A stretch of DNA of 64,000 nt from Vibrio panuliri (GTDB taxonomy: Bacteria > Pseudomonadota > Gammaproteobacteria > Enterobacterales > Vibrionaceae): NCBI RefSeq assembly GCF_009938205.1, contig NZ_AP019654.1, positions 372,001 to 436,000 of the forward strand. Direction: 5' to 3'. Positions 47,444 through 57,422 of this stretch are shown here, piece by piece (position 1 is the stretch's first letter; every line of letters starts with the position of its first letter). The notes under the pieces were generated by a model. That model searched no databases, was not told the origin of the DNA, and was given only the letters and a program-made list of their open reading frames with translations. The position numbers were made by a program, and so were the translations under genes.

Positions 47444-47881
47444 TTAACTCTGGGGTTTAACGACTAATACGTTGATCGGTGAAGCTTGTACCACTTTGCT
47501 CGCCACTGAACCAAGTACAGCCTTATCGATTTTAGAGCGTTTGTGACTTGGCATAATAATAAGGTCTGAACCGAGTTTTTCGGCATACTTCAAAATGGTT
47601 TTGTAAGTTTTACCCTCTGCAATATGCACACGATGTACCACATCAGCGTCAATATGCTTAGTGGCGAATTGTTTTAGCTGCTTTTCCACATCACGTTTCA
47701 TCACATCGGCGGCATCTTTAGGAAAATAGCTCGCTACCATTGGCATATGAATGCCTGGCAGTACAGTCAACAAGTGCAGCTCGGCGTTTGATTGCTTGGC
47801 ATGCCAGACCGCTATCTCGATAGCACGATCAGAAAAACCATTTTCATTTAAATCCACAGGGACAAGAATTTTTTTATACAT
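47444..47881 (-). CDS. Universal stress protein, UspA family
   Basis: Cytosolic protein of 145 residues with the Usp fold. ILVPVDLNENGFSDRAI is at the N-terminus, and the C-terminal ATP-binding motif reads GSVASKVVQASPINVLVV. This G-x2-x-G-x9-[ST]-type signature suggests the nucleotide-binding (UspF/G-like) branch. ATG at 47881 is used; the preceding in-frame GTG adds one residue. It follows the TRAP permease gene by 32 bp on the same strand, and Usp genes next to TRAP transporters are a recurring pairing, so they may share a transcript. Confidence 0.9.
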   Translation of the reverse strand: MYKKILVPVDLNENGFSDRAIEIAVWHAKQSNAELHLLTVLPGIHMPMVASYFPKDAADVMKRDVEKQLKQFATKHIDADVVHRVHIAEGKTYKTILKYAEKLGSDLIIMPSHKRSKIDKAVLGSVASKVVQASPINVLVVKPQS

Positions 47882-47913
47882 CACTGATTCTCTTTTAGGT
47901 CTCGTGTTTGACG

Positions 47914-50493
47914 TTAAGCATTCAACGCTTGCTTACGAATTCGACGTCTTTGGTTGGCTCCCAAAGCAATCACGATGAGCAGACATGGTAAGAATACCCA
48001 CTCTTTCATTGGGCGATCGGCATCCTGAACTACCCACTTTATCTGCCAGTCGAAATCGATACCTGATGCCTCGGCTGGGCTGCCAAACTCCACCATATCG
48101 ACAATCATTTTGCCTTGATTGTCGGTTAACATTAGCCCCATTGAGCTGATGCGTTGCTCGGCAGTCGTTGCTTCATCCTCAAAGGGTAATCTGACAGTTT
48201 TTTCCACCATATCACCTTCAAGTGTTTCACCTGCCACGCGCAGTTCTAATGTTTGCCCAATATCGAGTTTTTCGACAATTTGAGCGATTTCCGTCCCAGG
48301 AGAAAGCACTTTTGCTGGATAGACCATATCCCACCAAAAACCAGGGCGGAAGAAGGAAAAGGTAAGTGCGAGTAGTAACAAGGTTTCCCACCATTTATTA
48401 CGGGTAAACCACCACCCCTGTGTGGCTGCGGAGAAGAGCAGCATGGCGATAATAGAAGAAAATACAGTCAGCATTAAATGCCACCATGTATCAATGCCCA
48501 TCATTAATAGTTGAGTATTGAAGATAAACATAAAGGGCAAAATGGCGGTTCGAATATCGTAAGTAAAGCCTTGAATACCAGTACGAATTGGGTCCGATTT
48601 AGCAATAGCTGCGGCAGCAAAAGCAGCCAAGCCTACTGGTGGGGTATCGTCTGCCAAAATACCAAAGTAGAAGACGAAAAGATGGACCGCAATTAATGGA
48701 ATAATCAAGCCATGTTGAGCGCCCAAGGTGACAATCACTGGCGCCATCAACGTAGAGACGACAATATAGTTAGCTGTAGTCGGCAAGCCCATACCAAGAA
48801 TTAGACTGATCACTGCGGTGAACAGCAGCATCAGAATAACGTTACCACCGGAAATAAATTCGACGAACTCCGTCATCACTAACCCGATGCCAGTTAATGT
48901 CACGACTCCTACCACAGTACCTGCGGCAGCGGTTGCTACACCAATACCAATCATATTGCGAGCGCCTGTGACTAAGCTTTCTGCAAGGTCAACAAAGCCT
49001 TGTTTGGTTTGCTCTGTTACGTCACCCGTTTTGCCCATTAATGCTAAGAGTGGGCGTTGCGTGATCAAAATAAAGATCATAAATACGGTTGCCCAGAAAG
49101 CAGACAGACCGGGAGAGAAACGTTCAACGGTTAAACACCACACCAGCACGACGATTGGTAACAAATAATGCAAACCAGATTTAACGGTCGGGCCGGGATC
49201 TGGAACCTCCGTCAGTTCTGCATCGATCTCGATATTACCGGCATCGGCATATTTTGCTGAGATGCTGAGTAGCCCCAGATAAGCCACAAACAATGCAACT
49301 GTCACAATCGGCGTAGCGGCATCACCAAACACATCTTTGGTCCAGCCAATACCGTAGTAAACCACAGCACTGATCACGACTAATCCGAGTATGGTTCCGG
49401 TAAATGAAAGTAGATTTTGCAAAAGGGTTGGATTGTGGCGTCGTGGTAAGCCAGTCATGCCAGCCTTACAGGCCTCAAGATGAACAATATAAATCAAGGC
49501 GATATAAGAGATTAGCGCTGGTAGTAATGCTGCTTTGATCACTTCTACGTAGGAAATACCGACATACTCAACCATCAAAAACGCGGCAGCGCCCATAATA
49601 GGTGGTGTTAACTGACCATTGGTCGAAGCCGCTACCTCTACAGCGCCAGCTTTTGTTCCAGGGAAACCAACTCGTTTCATCAAAGGAATCGTAAACGTAC
49701 CGGTTGTGACTACGTTGGCAATGGAAGATCCTGAGACTAACCCAGATAGCCCTGATGCCACCACGGCGGCTTTTGCCGGACCACCTTTCATATGACCGAG
49801 CATAGAAAAGGCGACTTTAATAAAGTAGGCTCCTGCCCCAGCTCGCTCTAACATGGCACCAAATAGGACAAACAAGAATACAAAGGATGTCGACACCCCT
49901 AGAGCAACACCAAATACCCCTTCGGTTGTCAGCCATAGATGAGACATCGCCTTATTCAGGCTCGCCCCTTTATGGGCAATAACATCTGGCATATGAGGGC
50001 CTGCAAAGGTATAGAGCAGGAATACTGCAGCGACAACCATCAATGGTGGTCCCAAAGCGCGTCGAGTTGCTTCAAGCAGCAATAACATGCCAATGACGGC
50101 TACGACAATATCGGGTTGGGTTGGGGCACCGGATCGTTCGGCAAGACCGGTATAAAATATATAGATGTATGCCGCTGAGAAACTGCCTGCTAATGCCAAG
50201 ATCCAATCAAGCAGTGGGATATGATCACGAGGTGAATTTTTTAGTGCCGGATAAGCGGTAAAAGCGAGAAACACCGCGAACATTAGATGAATCGAGCGCG
50301 CTTCTGTATCGTTAAGTACACCAAAATTAAAAATAAACGGTAATGGGGAGGCATACCAAAGTTGGAAAAGAGACCAACACAGCGGAACAAACCATAAGAT
50401 ACGCCCCGAAATGCCTTTCGGTGAGCGCGCCCCTGTATCGGCTTGGGCTACCATATCCTGCACATCTTGCGATGGTGTAGTAGTCTGCGTCAT
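47914..50493 (-). CDS. TRAP transporter fused DctQM permease (4TM/12TM), TAXI type
   Basis: Inner-membrane permease of 859 residues. The small DctQ-like part (first four helices) is fused to the large DctM-like part, which contains GLPTTANYIVVSTLMAP and DDTPPVGLAAFAAAAI. The C-terminal extension (DUF3394-like) holds a soluble segment near 785-825 that looks PDZ-like (MIVDMVEFGSPAEASGIDF) and a final helix. ATG at 50493 with AAGGA upstream is chosen over a frame reaching 50628. With the TAXI binding protein upstream it should import an organic acid such as glutamate or a dicarboxylate by ion gradient; the substrate is unproven. Confidence 0.92.
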   Translation of the reverse strand: MTQTTTPSQDVQDMVAQADTGARSPKGISGRILWFVPLCWSLFQLWYASPLPFIFNFGVLNDTEARSIHLMFAVFLAFTAYPALKNSPRDHIPLLDWILALAGSFSAAYIYIFYTGLAERSGAPTQPDIVVAVIGMLLLLEATRRALGPPLMVVAAVFLLYTFAGPHMPDVIAHKGASLNKAMSHLWLTTEGVFGVALGVSTSFVFLFVLFGAMLERAGAGAYFIKVAFSMLGHMKGGPAKAAVVASGLSGLVSGSSIANVVTTGTFTIPLMKRVGFPGTKAGAVEVAASTNGQLTPPIMGAAAFLMVEYVGISYVEVIKAALLPALISYIALIYIVHLEACKAGMTGLPRRHNPTLLQNLLSFTGTILGLVVISAVVYYGIGWTKDVFGDAATPIVTVALFVAYLGLLSISAKYADAGNIEIDAELTEVPDPGPTVKSGLHYLLPIVVLVWCLTVERFSPGLSAFWATVFMIFILITQRPLLALMGKTGDVTEQTKQGFVDLAESLVTGARNMIGIGVATAAAGTVVGVVTLTGIGLVMTEFVEFISGGNVILMLLFTAVISLILGMGLPTTANYIVVSTLMAPVIVTLGAQHGLIIPLIAVHLFVFYFGILADDTPPVGLAAFAAAAIAKSDPIRTGIQGFTYDIRTAILPFMFIFNTQLLMMGIDTWWHLMLTVFSSIIAMLLFSAATQGWWFTRNKWWETLLLLALTFSFFRPGFWWDMVYPAKVLSPGTEIAQIVEKLDIGQTLELRVAGETLEGDMVEKTVRLPFEDEATTAEQRISSMGLMLTDNQGKMIVDMVEFGSPAEASGIDFDWQIKWVVQDADRPMKEWVFLPCLLIVIALGANQRRRIRKQALNA

Positions 50494-50655
50494 GGAGGTT
50501 ATCCTTGTTATATTGGGTTCGTTGTTGTTTGCTTTGAACCTTGCGCTTCTAACAGTGTAGTGACTGACTCCGTGAAGCGTCGGAAAATTTAGATATAAGA
50601 AGACAGGAGTTTCATGTTTGAAACCCAAAAAGAGTCTGATATTAAGTTGAGACAG

Positions 50656-50682
50656 TAGGCAAGGAGCGGGGCTCCTTGCCTA
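50656..50682 (-). other. Intercistronic hairpin in the TRAP operon
   Basis: A perfect 12-bp stem TAGGCAAGGAGC/GCTCCTTGCCTA with GGG loop begins 6 bp after the binding-protein stop on the minus strand. No T run follows. It is placed to stabilise the binding-protein message or reduce read-through to the permease. Confidence 0.7.
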
Positions 50683-50688
50683 AGTGGA

Positions 50689-51657
50689 CTATTTGAGTAA
50701 GCCTACTTCTTTGTAGTATTTCTCTGCACCAGGGTGAAGAGGAATTGAAAGGCCAGCTTGGACCATGTCCTCTTTCTTTAGATTAGCGAATGCAGGGTGA
50801 AGACGTTTGAAGGTATCAAAGTTTTCAAATACCGCTTTAGCGACGTTATAAGCAATTTCATCCGACACTTTAGCCGTTGTAACCATTGTTGCAGCCACGC
50901 CGAAACTATTTACATCTTGCTCTGTTCCGCGATACATACCGGCAGGTACAGTGCTAAATGCGTAATAAGGGTTGTCGGCAACGATCTTGTCAATGGCTTC
51001 ACCTGTCGCTGGGATCAGTTTTGCATCACAAGAAGTGGTCGCTTCTTTGATTGAACCGTTTGGATGACCAACGACGTAAACAAATGCGTCAATTTTATTG
51101 TCACATAAAGCTTGAGAGCGCTCAGAGCCTTTAAGCTCAGATGCGAGTTTGAAGCTATCGTTTGTCCAACCCATTGCTTCCATTACTACGCCCATCGTTG
51201 CGCGGTCACCAGAGCCAGGGTTGCCGATATTCACTCGCTTACCAGCCAGATCAGCGACGCTTTCGATACCAGCATCCGAGCGGGCAATAATGTTGAATGG
51301 TTCAGTGTGTAGTGAGAATACAGCGCGTAGATCTTTGTATGCACCTTGGTCTGCAAACTTACTTGTACCGTTGTATCCATGGTATTGCCAGTCAGACTGA
51401 ACAATGCCGAAGTCTAGTTCGCCAGCTCGAATCGTATTAACGTTGTAAATCGAACCGCCAGTAGACTCTACAGAACAGCGAATATTGTGTTCTTTACGGC
51501 CTTTGTTAACAAGCTTACAGATCGCACCACCAGTAGGGTAGTACACACCCGTTACCGAGCCAGTACCAATCGTAATAAACTCTTGTGCATTAACTGCGCC
51601 AGCTCCCATGATGGCAGCGGCAATCGCACCTGCTTGAATAAGTTTGTTAAATGCCAT
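50689..51657 (-). CDS. TAXI-family TRAP transporter solute-binding protein
   Basis: Periplasmic binding protein of 322 residues. The signal peptide ends in GAGAVNA before QEFITIGTGSVTGVYYPTGG, the TAXI start motif. GKRVNIGNPGSGDRATMG near 142-159 is the conserved ligand-site loop. It delivers substrate to the permease encoded just downstream. GGAAGGAA precedes ATG at 51657. The leader contains three consecutive inverted repeats. Confidence 0.94.
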   Translation of the reverse strand: MAFNKLIQAGAIAAAIMGAGAVNAQEFITIGTGSVTGVYYPTGGAICKLVNKGRKEHNIRCSVESTGGSIYNVNTIRAGELDFGIVQSDWQYHGYNGTSKFADQGAYKDLRAVFSLHTEPFNIIARSDAGIESVADLAGKRVNIGNPGSGDRATMGVVMEAMGWTNDSFKLASELKGSERSQALCDNKIDAFVYVVGHPNGSIKEATTSCDAKLIPATGEAIDKIVADNPYYAFSTVPAGMYRGTEQDVNSFGVAATMVTTAKVSDEIAYNVAKAVFENFDTFKRLHPAFANLKKEDMVQAGLSIPLHPGAEKYYKEVGLLK

Positions 51658-51987
51658 GAATGTTCCTTCCTTTATTCATTATTGGTCCTTTAGCAAGTGT
51701 AGTTGCTAAAAGAGTTCCCTTAGGGAAACGGCATCTTTTTCAATCCTTTTGTTGAAAAAGTTGCTAAATAATACCAAAAAAACAATAGATAATTACATGA
51801 TTGTTAAAGTTTTTAGTAAGAATGGCTTTTTTTGGCCGAGGTATTCTATTCGGTCTTTTTAGGGAAAACTCTTTTCCCTCAGATAGTTATCTGAGATGGG
51901 ATCTAGGTAGGGTTTTTAGTTAAGTTGTGAAGTAAATCACACCAAATAATTGGTGTGATCAATGTCTTAGCTAGGTTTTCCAACAGA
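51658..51987. other. Intergenic region between argR and the TRAP operon, dense in inverted repeats
   Basis: No gene is supported in these 330 bp. Perfect inverted repeats occur at 51689-51710 (TTTAGCAA arms), 51715-51727 (TTCCC arms), 51735-51760 (CTTTTTCAA arms), 51861-51879 (AGGGAAAA arms) and 51878-51895 (CTCAGATA arms), plus the argR terminator. The first three would form successive hairpins in the 5' leader of the TRAP mRNA on the minus strand. Confidence 0.6.
51937..51958 (-). terminator. Probable terminator of argR
   Basis: A 9-bp perfect stem TCACACCAA/TTGGTGTGA with ATAA loop, about 30 bp after the argR stop, followed on the minus strand by TTTACTT. The tail is only moderately T-rich. 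Confidence 0.65.
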
Positions 51988-52458
51988 TTAGCCTGCGTAT
52001 TCGAATAACTCGCAAACAGAGTTAAACAGTTGCTCAGTACTAATTGTGAGGGTAGGGGTAATGAAAATCGTATCGTCGCCAGCAACCACACCCAAAATGC
52101 CTTCTGACTTACCTAATGAGTCAAGTAAGCGGGCAATCAGCTGGGCAGCTCCTGGTCCCGTATGGATAACAACCAATGCTGCGTTGTAATCAATATCTAA
52201 AACGAGTTCGCGCAGTGAGCTTGAAACTGTTGGTACACCGAGCTCCGCGGGAAGGCAGTAGACCATTTCCATTTTTGCATTGCGAGTTCGTACAGCACCA
52301 AATTTGGTCAACATGCGAGAAACTTTTGACTGATTGATGTTTTCAAACCCTTCGTTTTTAAGTGCCTCAACAATGTCGCCCTGTGAACCAAAACGTTCTT
52401 CTTTTAATAACGCTTTGAAAGCGCGCACGAGATTATCTTGTTTTTCTGTATGACGCAT
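51988..52458 (-). CDS. argR: Arginine repressor
   Basis: Hexameric arginine-binding regulator of 156 residues. The winged-helix DNA-binding domain (about 10-70) contains [20 protein letters not shown] and [11 protein letters not shown]. The oligomerisation and arginine-binding domain (about 80-152) has [16 protein letters not shown] and [14 protein letters not shown] at 52458 matches the family start MRHTEKQDN; an upstream in-frame start at 52515 would cross its candidate operator. It is divergent from mdh, as in E. coli and V. cholerae. Autoregulation is likely. Confidence 0.97.
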   Translation of the reverse strand: MRHTEKQDNLVRAFKALLKEERFGSQGDIVEALKNEGFENINQSKVSRMLTKFGAVRTRNAKMEMVYCLPAELGVPTVSSSLRELVLDIDYNAALVVIHTGPGAAQLIARLLDSLGKSEGILGVVAGDDTIFITPTLTISTEQLFNSVCELFEYAG

Positions 52459-52818
52459 AGTTCTTCTTTCAACTTGCCAATGGAAATAAGTGCATATTTT
52501 CGCATAAACATGCATTTTGTGCCAGTTGAGTAGGAAAATAACTCGCTGCGGTCACGAAATTTTAAACCTTTAATAGATGCGATTTATATCCGAGATAAGC
52601 CGCGTTGAAATGATGATAAATCCTTGCGGAATTAGGGGGTTATCATGCTATCATCCGCCACCTTTTTTTGTGGCACGAAAAAGTCAAATTGCGTAGCGTC
52701 GCAAAGCTGACGTTAAATAATTGTAATTGGACGTTAAATGCTATAGTTTGATTTACATAATAATTTACAAATTACCCTACCAAAATATAGAAGAGACTAC
52801 CTCTCAAGGAGAACTACG
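52459..52818. promoter_or_regulatory. Divergent argR-mdh control region
   Basis: This 360-bp region holds no gene. Two ARG-box-like sites lie next to argR at 52491-52504 (TGCATATTTTCGCA) and 52511-52524 (TGCATTTTGTGCCA), 20 bp apart, close to the usual 21. Nearer mdh is a candidate ArcA box at 52712-52726 (GTTAAATAATTGTAA, 12 of 15 to the consensus) with a further GTTAA at 52733. It also contains small dyads at 52660-52676 and 52690-52704. Confidence 0.5.
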
Positions 52819-53754
52819 ATGAAAGTAGCTGTAATTGGTGCCGCTGGTGGCATCGGTCAAGCCCTAGCCCTACTACTTAAGAATCGCCTTCCTGCAGGCT
52901 CAGATCTAGCTCTTTATGATATCGCCCCTGTGACTCCGGGTGTTGCTGCGGATCTTAGCCATATCCCAACGCCTGTTTCGATCAAAGGTTACGCTGGTGA
53001 AGATCCGACGCCAGCACTTGACGGTGCAGACGTGGTTCTAATTTCAGCTGGTGTTGCACGTAAACCAGGTATGGATCGTGCCGATCTTTTTAATGTTAAT
53101 GCAGGTATCGTAAAGTCACTTGCGGAGAAGATCGCTGTCGTTTGTCCAACCGCTTGTGTGGGTATCATCACGAATCCAGTCAACACCACAGTGCCTATCG
53201 CTGCAGAAGTACTAAAGAATGCTGGCGTATATGACAAGCGCAAGCTATTTGGTGTAACAACGCTTGACGTGATTCGTTCTGAAACCTTTGTTGCTGAGTT
53301 GAAAGATAAAGATCCCGGTGAGGTACGCGTTCCTGTGATTGGCGGGCATTCTGGTGTGACTATTTTACCGTTACTTTCTCAGGTGGAAGGTGTTGAGTTT
53401 AGCGCTGAAGAAGTCGAAGCACTGACAAAACGTATCCAAAATGCAGGTACTGAAGTGGTTGAAGCTAAAGCGGGCGGTGGTTCTGCGACTCTTTCTATGG
53501 GACAAGCGGCATGTCGTTTTGGTTTGGCACTCGTGAAAGCGCTTCAAGGTGAAGAGGGTGTGATTGAGTGTGCCTACGTAGAAGGTGCGGGAGAGCATGC
53601 TCCATTCTTTGCTCAACCAGTGAAGCTTGGCAAGGACGGCGTAGAGGAAGTGCTGAGCTATGGCGAACTAAGTGCTTATGAGAAAGCAGCATTAGATGGC
53701 ATGCTTGAAACACTAAGTGGTGATATCCAAGTTGGTGTCGATTTCGTTAAGTAA
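52819..53754 (+). CDS. mdh: Malate dehydrogenase
   Basis: NAD-dependent TCA-cycle enzyme of 311 residues. [19 protein letters not shown] is the dinucleotide-binding loop. [13 protein letters not shown] carries the substrate-binding arginines and [13 protein letters not shown] the catalytic histidine. AAGGAGAAC precedes ATG at 52819. The upstream ArcA-type repeats suggest repression when oxygen is low. A strong terminator follows. Confidence 0.98.
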   Translation: MKVAVIGAAGGIGQALALLLKNRLPAGSDLALYDIAPVTPGVAADLSHIPTPVSIKGYAGEDPTPALDGADVVLISAGVARKPGMDRADLFNVNAGIVKSLAEKIAVVCPTACVGIITNPVNTTVPIAAEVLKNAGVYDKRKLFGVTTLDVIRSETFVAELKDKDPGEVRVPVIGGHSGVTILPLLSQVEGVEFSAEEVEALTKRIQNAGTEVVEAKAGGGSATLSMGQAACRFGLALVKALQGEEGVIECAYVEGAGEHAPFFAQPVKLGKDGVEEVLSYGELSAYEKAALDGMLETLSGDIQVGVDFVK

Positions 53755-53777
53755 TCTCCAAACTCCTCAAGAGTAGT

Positions 53778-53808
53778 AAAAAGCCGATAGTTTGATATCG
53801 GCTTTTTT
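53778..53808 (+). terminator. Terminator of mdh
   Basis: AAAAAGCCGATA and its complement form a 12-bp stem with a six-base loop, followed by a T run. Confidence 0.92.
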
Positions 53809-53860
53809 GATCTTTACATACTGCTCTATCGTACCGGATTAGCGAGAGAGGAGAGAGATT

Positions 53861-54052
53861 ATGGAACTATCAGAAATTAAGCGCGGTATGTTGGTTGAGA
53901 GTCTTCAGGGAAGTGGTCGAGTGTTGGTCATTGATGAGGTGACTCAGTCATTACTGATTGAAAACAGTGAAAGTCGCGAGCAGTTTGCGGTTGGCATAGA
54001 TGAAATCGTTGATGAACCTCAGCTTCATCACGGCTGCGATCAATATTACTAA
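53861..54052 (+). CDS. Small conserved-looking protein, unknown function
   Basis: Not recognised as a named family. It has 63 residues, acidic, with no signal peptide or membrane helix. The run ELSEIKRGMLVESLQGSGRV then LVIDEVTQSLLIENSESREQ suggests a small beta-barrel like KOW or SH3 modules; it ends HHGCDQYY. A strong GAGAGGAGAGAG ribosome site, a terminator on each side and normal codon use support it as a real monocistronic gene between mdh and ispB. Confidence 0.75.
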   Translation: MELSEIKRGMLVESLQGSGRVLVIDEVTQSLLIENSESREQFAVGIDEIVDEPQLHHGCDQYY

Positions 54053-54076
54053 CCACTATATACTGTATAGAAAGAA

Positions 54077-54106
54077 AAGGAGGTAAACCATGTGGCTTAC
54101 CTCCTT
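54077..54106. terminator. Bidirectional terminator containing a Shine-Dalgarno match
   Basis: AAGGAGGTAA and TTACCTCCTT form a 10-bp perfect stem with T-rich flanks both ways, between the convergent small gene and ispB. The arms happen to equal the ribosome-binding and anti-Shine-Dalgarno sequences. Confidence 0.88.
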
Positions 54107-54124
54107 AATTTTTATTAGGCCAAT

Positions 54125-55096
54125 CTATTTGCTGCGATGAACAGATAGATGAGCCAACGTGATGAGCGCTTGCTTGTAATCGGACTCTGGAAGTACATCA
54201 AGTTCAGCGATGGCTTTGTCTGCTTCTTCAATCGCTTTTGCTCGGGTGTATTCTAAAGATCCTGTTTGATCCATGGTGCGTAGTATGTCATCAAGACGAT
54301 CCATGCCGTTGGCTTTTTCAATCGCTTCACGGATCATTGCCGCTTGTTCTGCATTGCCATGTTTCATGGCATGGAGTAGTGGTAATGTCGGTTTGCCTTC
54401 CGCGAGGTCATCACCAACATTTTTACCCATCTCTTTACCATCCGCAGTGTAATCCATCACGTCGTCAATCAGTTGGAATGCAGTGCCGAGGTATTTACCG
54501 TAGTTTTGCATTGCCAGCTCAACGTCAGCAGAAGAGTCGGTCAGAATTGCCCCTATTTGCGTGGCGGCTTCAAACAGACGCGCTGTTTTAGAGTAGATAA
54601 CTTGCATGTAGCTATCTTCAGTCGTGTCTGGATCGTTACAGTTCATTAACTGTAACACTTCCCCTTCGGCGATGATGTTGACGGCATCACTCATCAACTT
54701 AAGTATCTTCATCGAACCAAGTTCGGTCATCATCTGAAATGAACGAGTGTAGATAAAGTCGCCGACTAACACACTTGCTGCATTACCAAATGCTGCATTC
54801 GCGGTTGCTTTGCCTCGACGCATATCTGATTCATCCACGACATCATCGTGCAACAGGGTTGCTGTGTGGATAAACTCTATAAAGGCTGCGGCTGTGGTAT
54901 GAGCACTTCCTTGATAACCAAGCGCACGAGCCGTCAATACCGCTAACAGTGGGCGAATGCGTTTACCACCGCCACTGACGATATAGAAACCAAGTTGGTT
55001 GATTAGAGATACATCAGAGTTTAGCTGGGCTTGAATAGTTTCGTTCACTTTTGCCATGTCATCGGCAGTAAGCGCTTGGATAGCTTTAAAATCCAT
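54125..55096 (-). CDS. ispB: Octaprenyl diphosphate synthase
   Basis: Makes the C40 side chain of ubiquinone and menaquinone from FPP and IPP. The product is 323 residues. The first aspartate-rich motif is LLHDDVVDESDMRRGK, the second QLIDDVMDYTAD, and GGKRIRPLL is the IPP site. ATG at 55096 starts MDFKAIQAL as in E. coli IspB; the longer frame to 55162 is not used. It is divergent from rplU. Confidence 0.96.
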   Translation of the reverse strand: MDFKAIQALTADDMAKVNETIQAQLNSDVSLINQLGFYIVSGGGKRIRPLLAVLTARALGYQGSAHTTAAAFIEFIHTATLLHDDVVDESDMRRGKATANAAFGNAASVLVGDFIYTRSFQMMTELGSMKILKLMSDAVNIIAEGEVLQLMNCNDPDTTEDSYMQVIYSKTARLFEAATQIGAILTDSSADVELAMQNYGKYLGTAFQLIDDVMDYTADGKEMGKNVGDDLAEGKPTLPLLHAMKHGNAEQAAMIREAIEKANGMDRLDDILRTMDQTGSLEYTRAKAIEEADKAIAELDVLPESDYKQALITLAHLSVHRSK

Positions 55097-55210
55097 TGTA
55101 ATTCCGGCTGAGGTTAGAACCTGTCTGGTATTTTTATCTAAATTGTTAAGTGAATAATACACTAAAAAACGTTGATAAATACATGCTTTAAGGGCATGAT
55201 CTCGGCACTT

Positions 55211-55244
55211 TTAATTGGCGACTAGCTTTTCGCCAATTTTTTCA
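55211..55244 (+). terminator. Terminator-like hairpin upstream of the rplU promoter
   Basis: On the plus strand AATTGGCGA and TTCGCCAATT form a stem of about 9 bp, followed by TTTTTTC. It lies between ispB and rplU, upstream of the rplU promoter, and no annotated plus-strand transcript ends there. Confidence 0.6.
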
Positions 55245-55253
55245 AAATATGGC

Positions 55254-55282
55254 TTGTCATAGTGGCATCTCTTCTGTAGAAT
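55254..55282 (+). promoter_or_regulatory. Candidate promoter of rplU-rpmA
   Basis: TTGTCA (55254-55259) and TAGAAT (55277-55282) are each 5 of 6 to consensus with an exact 17-bp spacer. The transcript would have a leader of about 75 nt. Confidence 0.75.
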
Positions 55283-55366
55283 CTGCGCCCTATTGATGAT
55301 TAGTTTAGCGCACACCCTATTGCTCAAAATGAATGCAACGGCTGTGCGGAAAAAGCGGAGTAAAAT

Positions 55367-55678
55367 ATGTACGCTGTTTTCCAATCTGGTGGTAAACAAC
55401 ACCGTGTAAGCGAAGGTCAAACTCTTCGTTTAGAAAAATTAGACGTTGAAACTGGTGCAACTGTTGAATTTGATAAAGTTCTACTTGTTGCTAACGGTGA
55501 AGACATTAAAGTTGGCGCTCCTCTTGTAGAGGGCGGTAAAGTTGTAGCTGAGGTTGTACAACACGGTCGTGGCGATAAAGTTAAAATCGTTAAGTTCCGT
55601 CGTCGTAAGCACTCTCGTAAGCAACAAGGTCACCGTCAGTGGTTCACAGAAGTGAAAATCACTGGTATCAACGCTTAA
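55367..55678 (+). CDS. rplU: 50S ribosomal protein L21
   Basis: Large-subunit protein of 103 residues. It starts [18 protein letters not shown] and has the [21 protein letters not shown]-terminal RNA-binding segment. Codons are strongly biased as in other highly expressed genes. It is cotranscribed with rpmA 20 bp later. Confidence 0.99.
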
Positions 55679-55698
55679 TCGATTAGGAGAGTTTAACA

Positions 55699-55959
55699 AT
55701 GGCACACAAAAAAGCTGGTGGTTCTACTCGTAACGGCCGCGATTCAGAAAGCAAACGTCTAGGTGTTAAGCGTTTCGGTGGTGAATCTGTTCTTGCAGGT
55801 AACATCATTGTTCGTCAACGTGGTACTAAGTTCCACGCTGGTAACAACGTAGGCCTTGGTAAAGACCACACTCTATTCGCTCTAACTGACGGTAAAGTTA
55901 AGTTTGAAGTGAAAGGTCCTAAAAACCGTAAATTCGTAAGCATCGAATCTGCTGAATAA
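55699..55959 (+). CDS. rpmA: 50S ribosomal protein L27
   Basis: Protein of 86 residues near the peptidyl-transferase centre. [20 protein letters not shown] is the conserved N-terminus and there is no Firmicute-type cleaved extension. AGGAGAG precedes ATG. A terminator follows. Confidence 0.99.
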   Translation: MAHKKAGGSTRNGRDSESKRLGVKRFGGESVLAGNIIVRQRGTKFHAGNNVGLGKDHTLFALTDGKVKFEVKGPKNRKFVSIESAE

Positions 55960-55999
55960 TCAGATTCTTAGCTTAGAAATTAGGTTTCTAGCTGAATTT

Positions 56000-56029
56000 A
56001 AAAGCCCTGCCGATTCGGCGGGGTTTTTT
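56000..56029 (+). terminator. Terminator of rplU-rpmA
   Basis: AAAGCCCTGCCG pairs with CGGCGGGG (one wobble) across ATT and ends in six T. Confidence 0.9.
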
Positions 56030-56203
56030 ATTTTTAGCAAGGGCAAATATCCAGAGGCTTTTAACGCGGTGTAAGCTTAAGAGAAAACCTCTCGCTATTT
56101 GGTCCAAAGTAGAGCGACCCAAGATCTCAGGTGATCGATCTGTAAATGGGATCTGCTAGAATTTATATCATTGTCAATTGGCTTATATAAGCCTTGTAAG
56201 TGA

Positions 56204-57406
<1,203 letters not shown>

Positions 57407-57422
57407 TCTTCTAATCTAGTTG

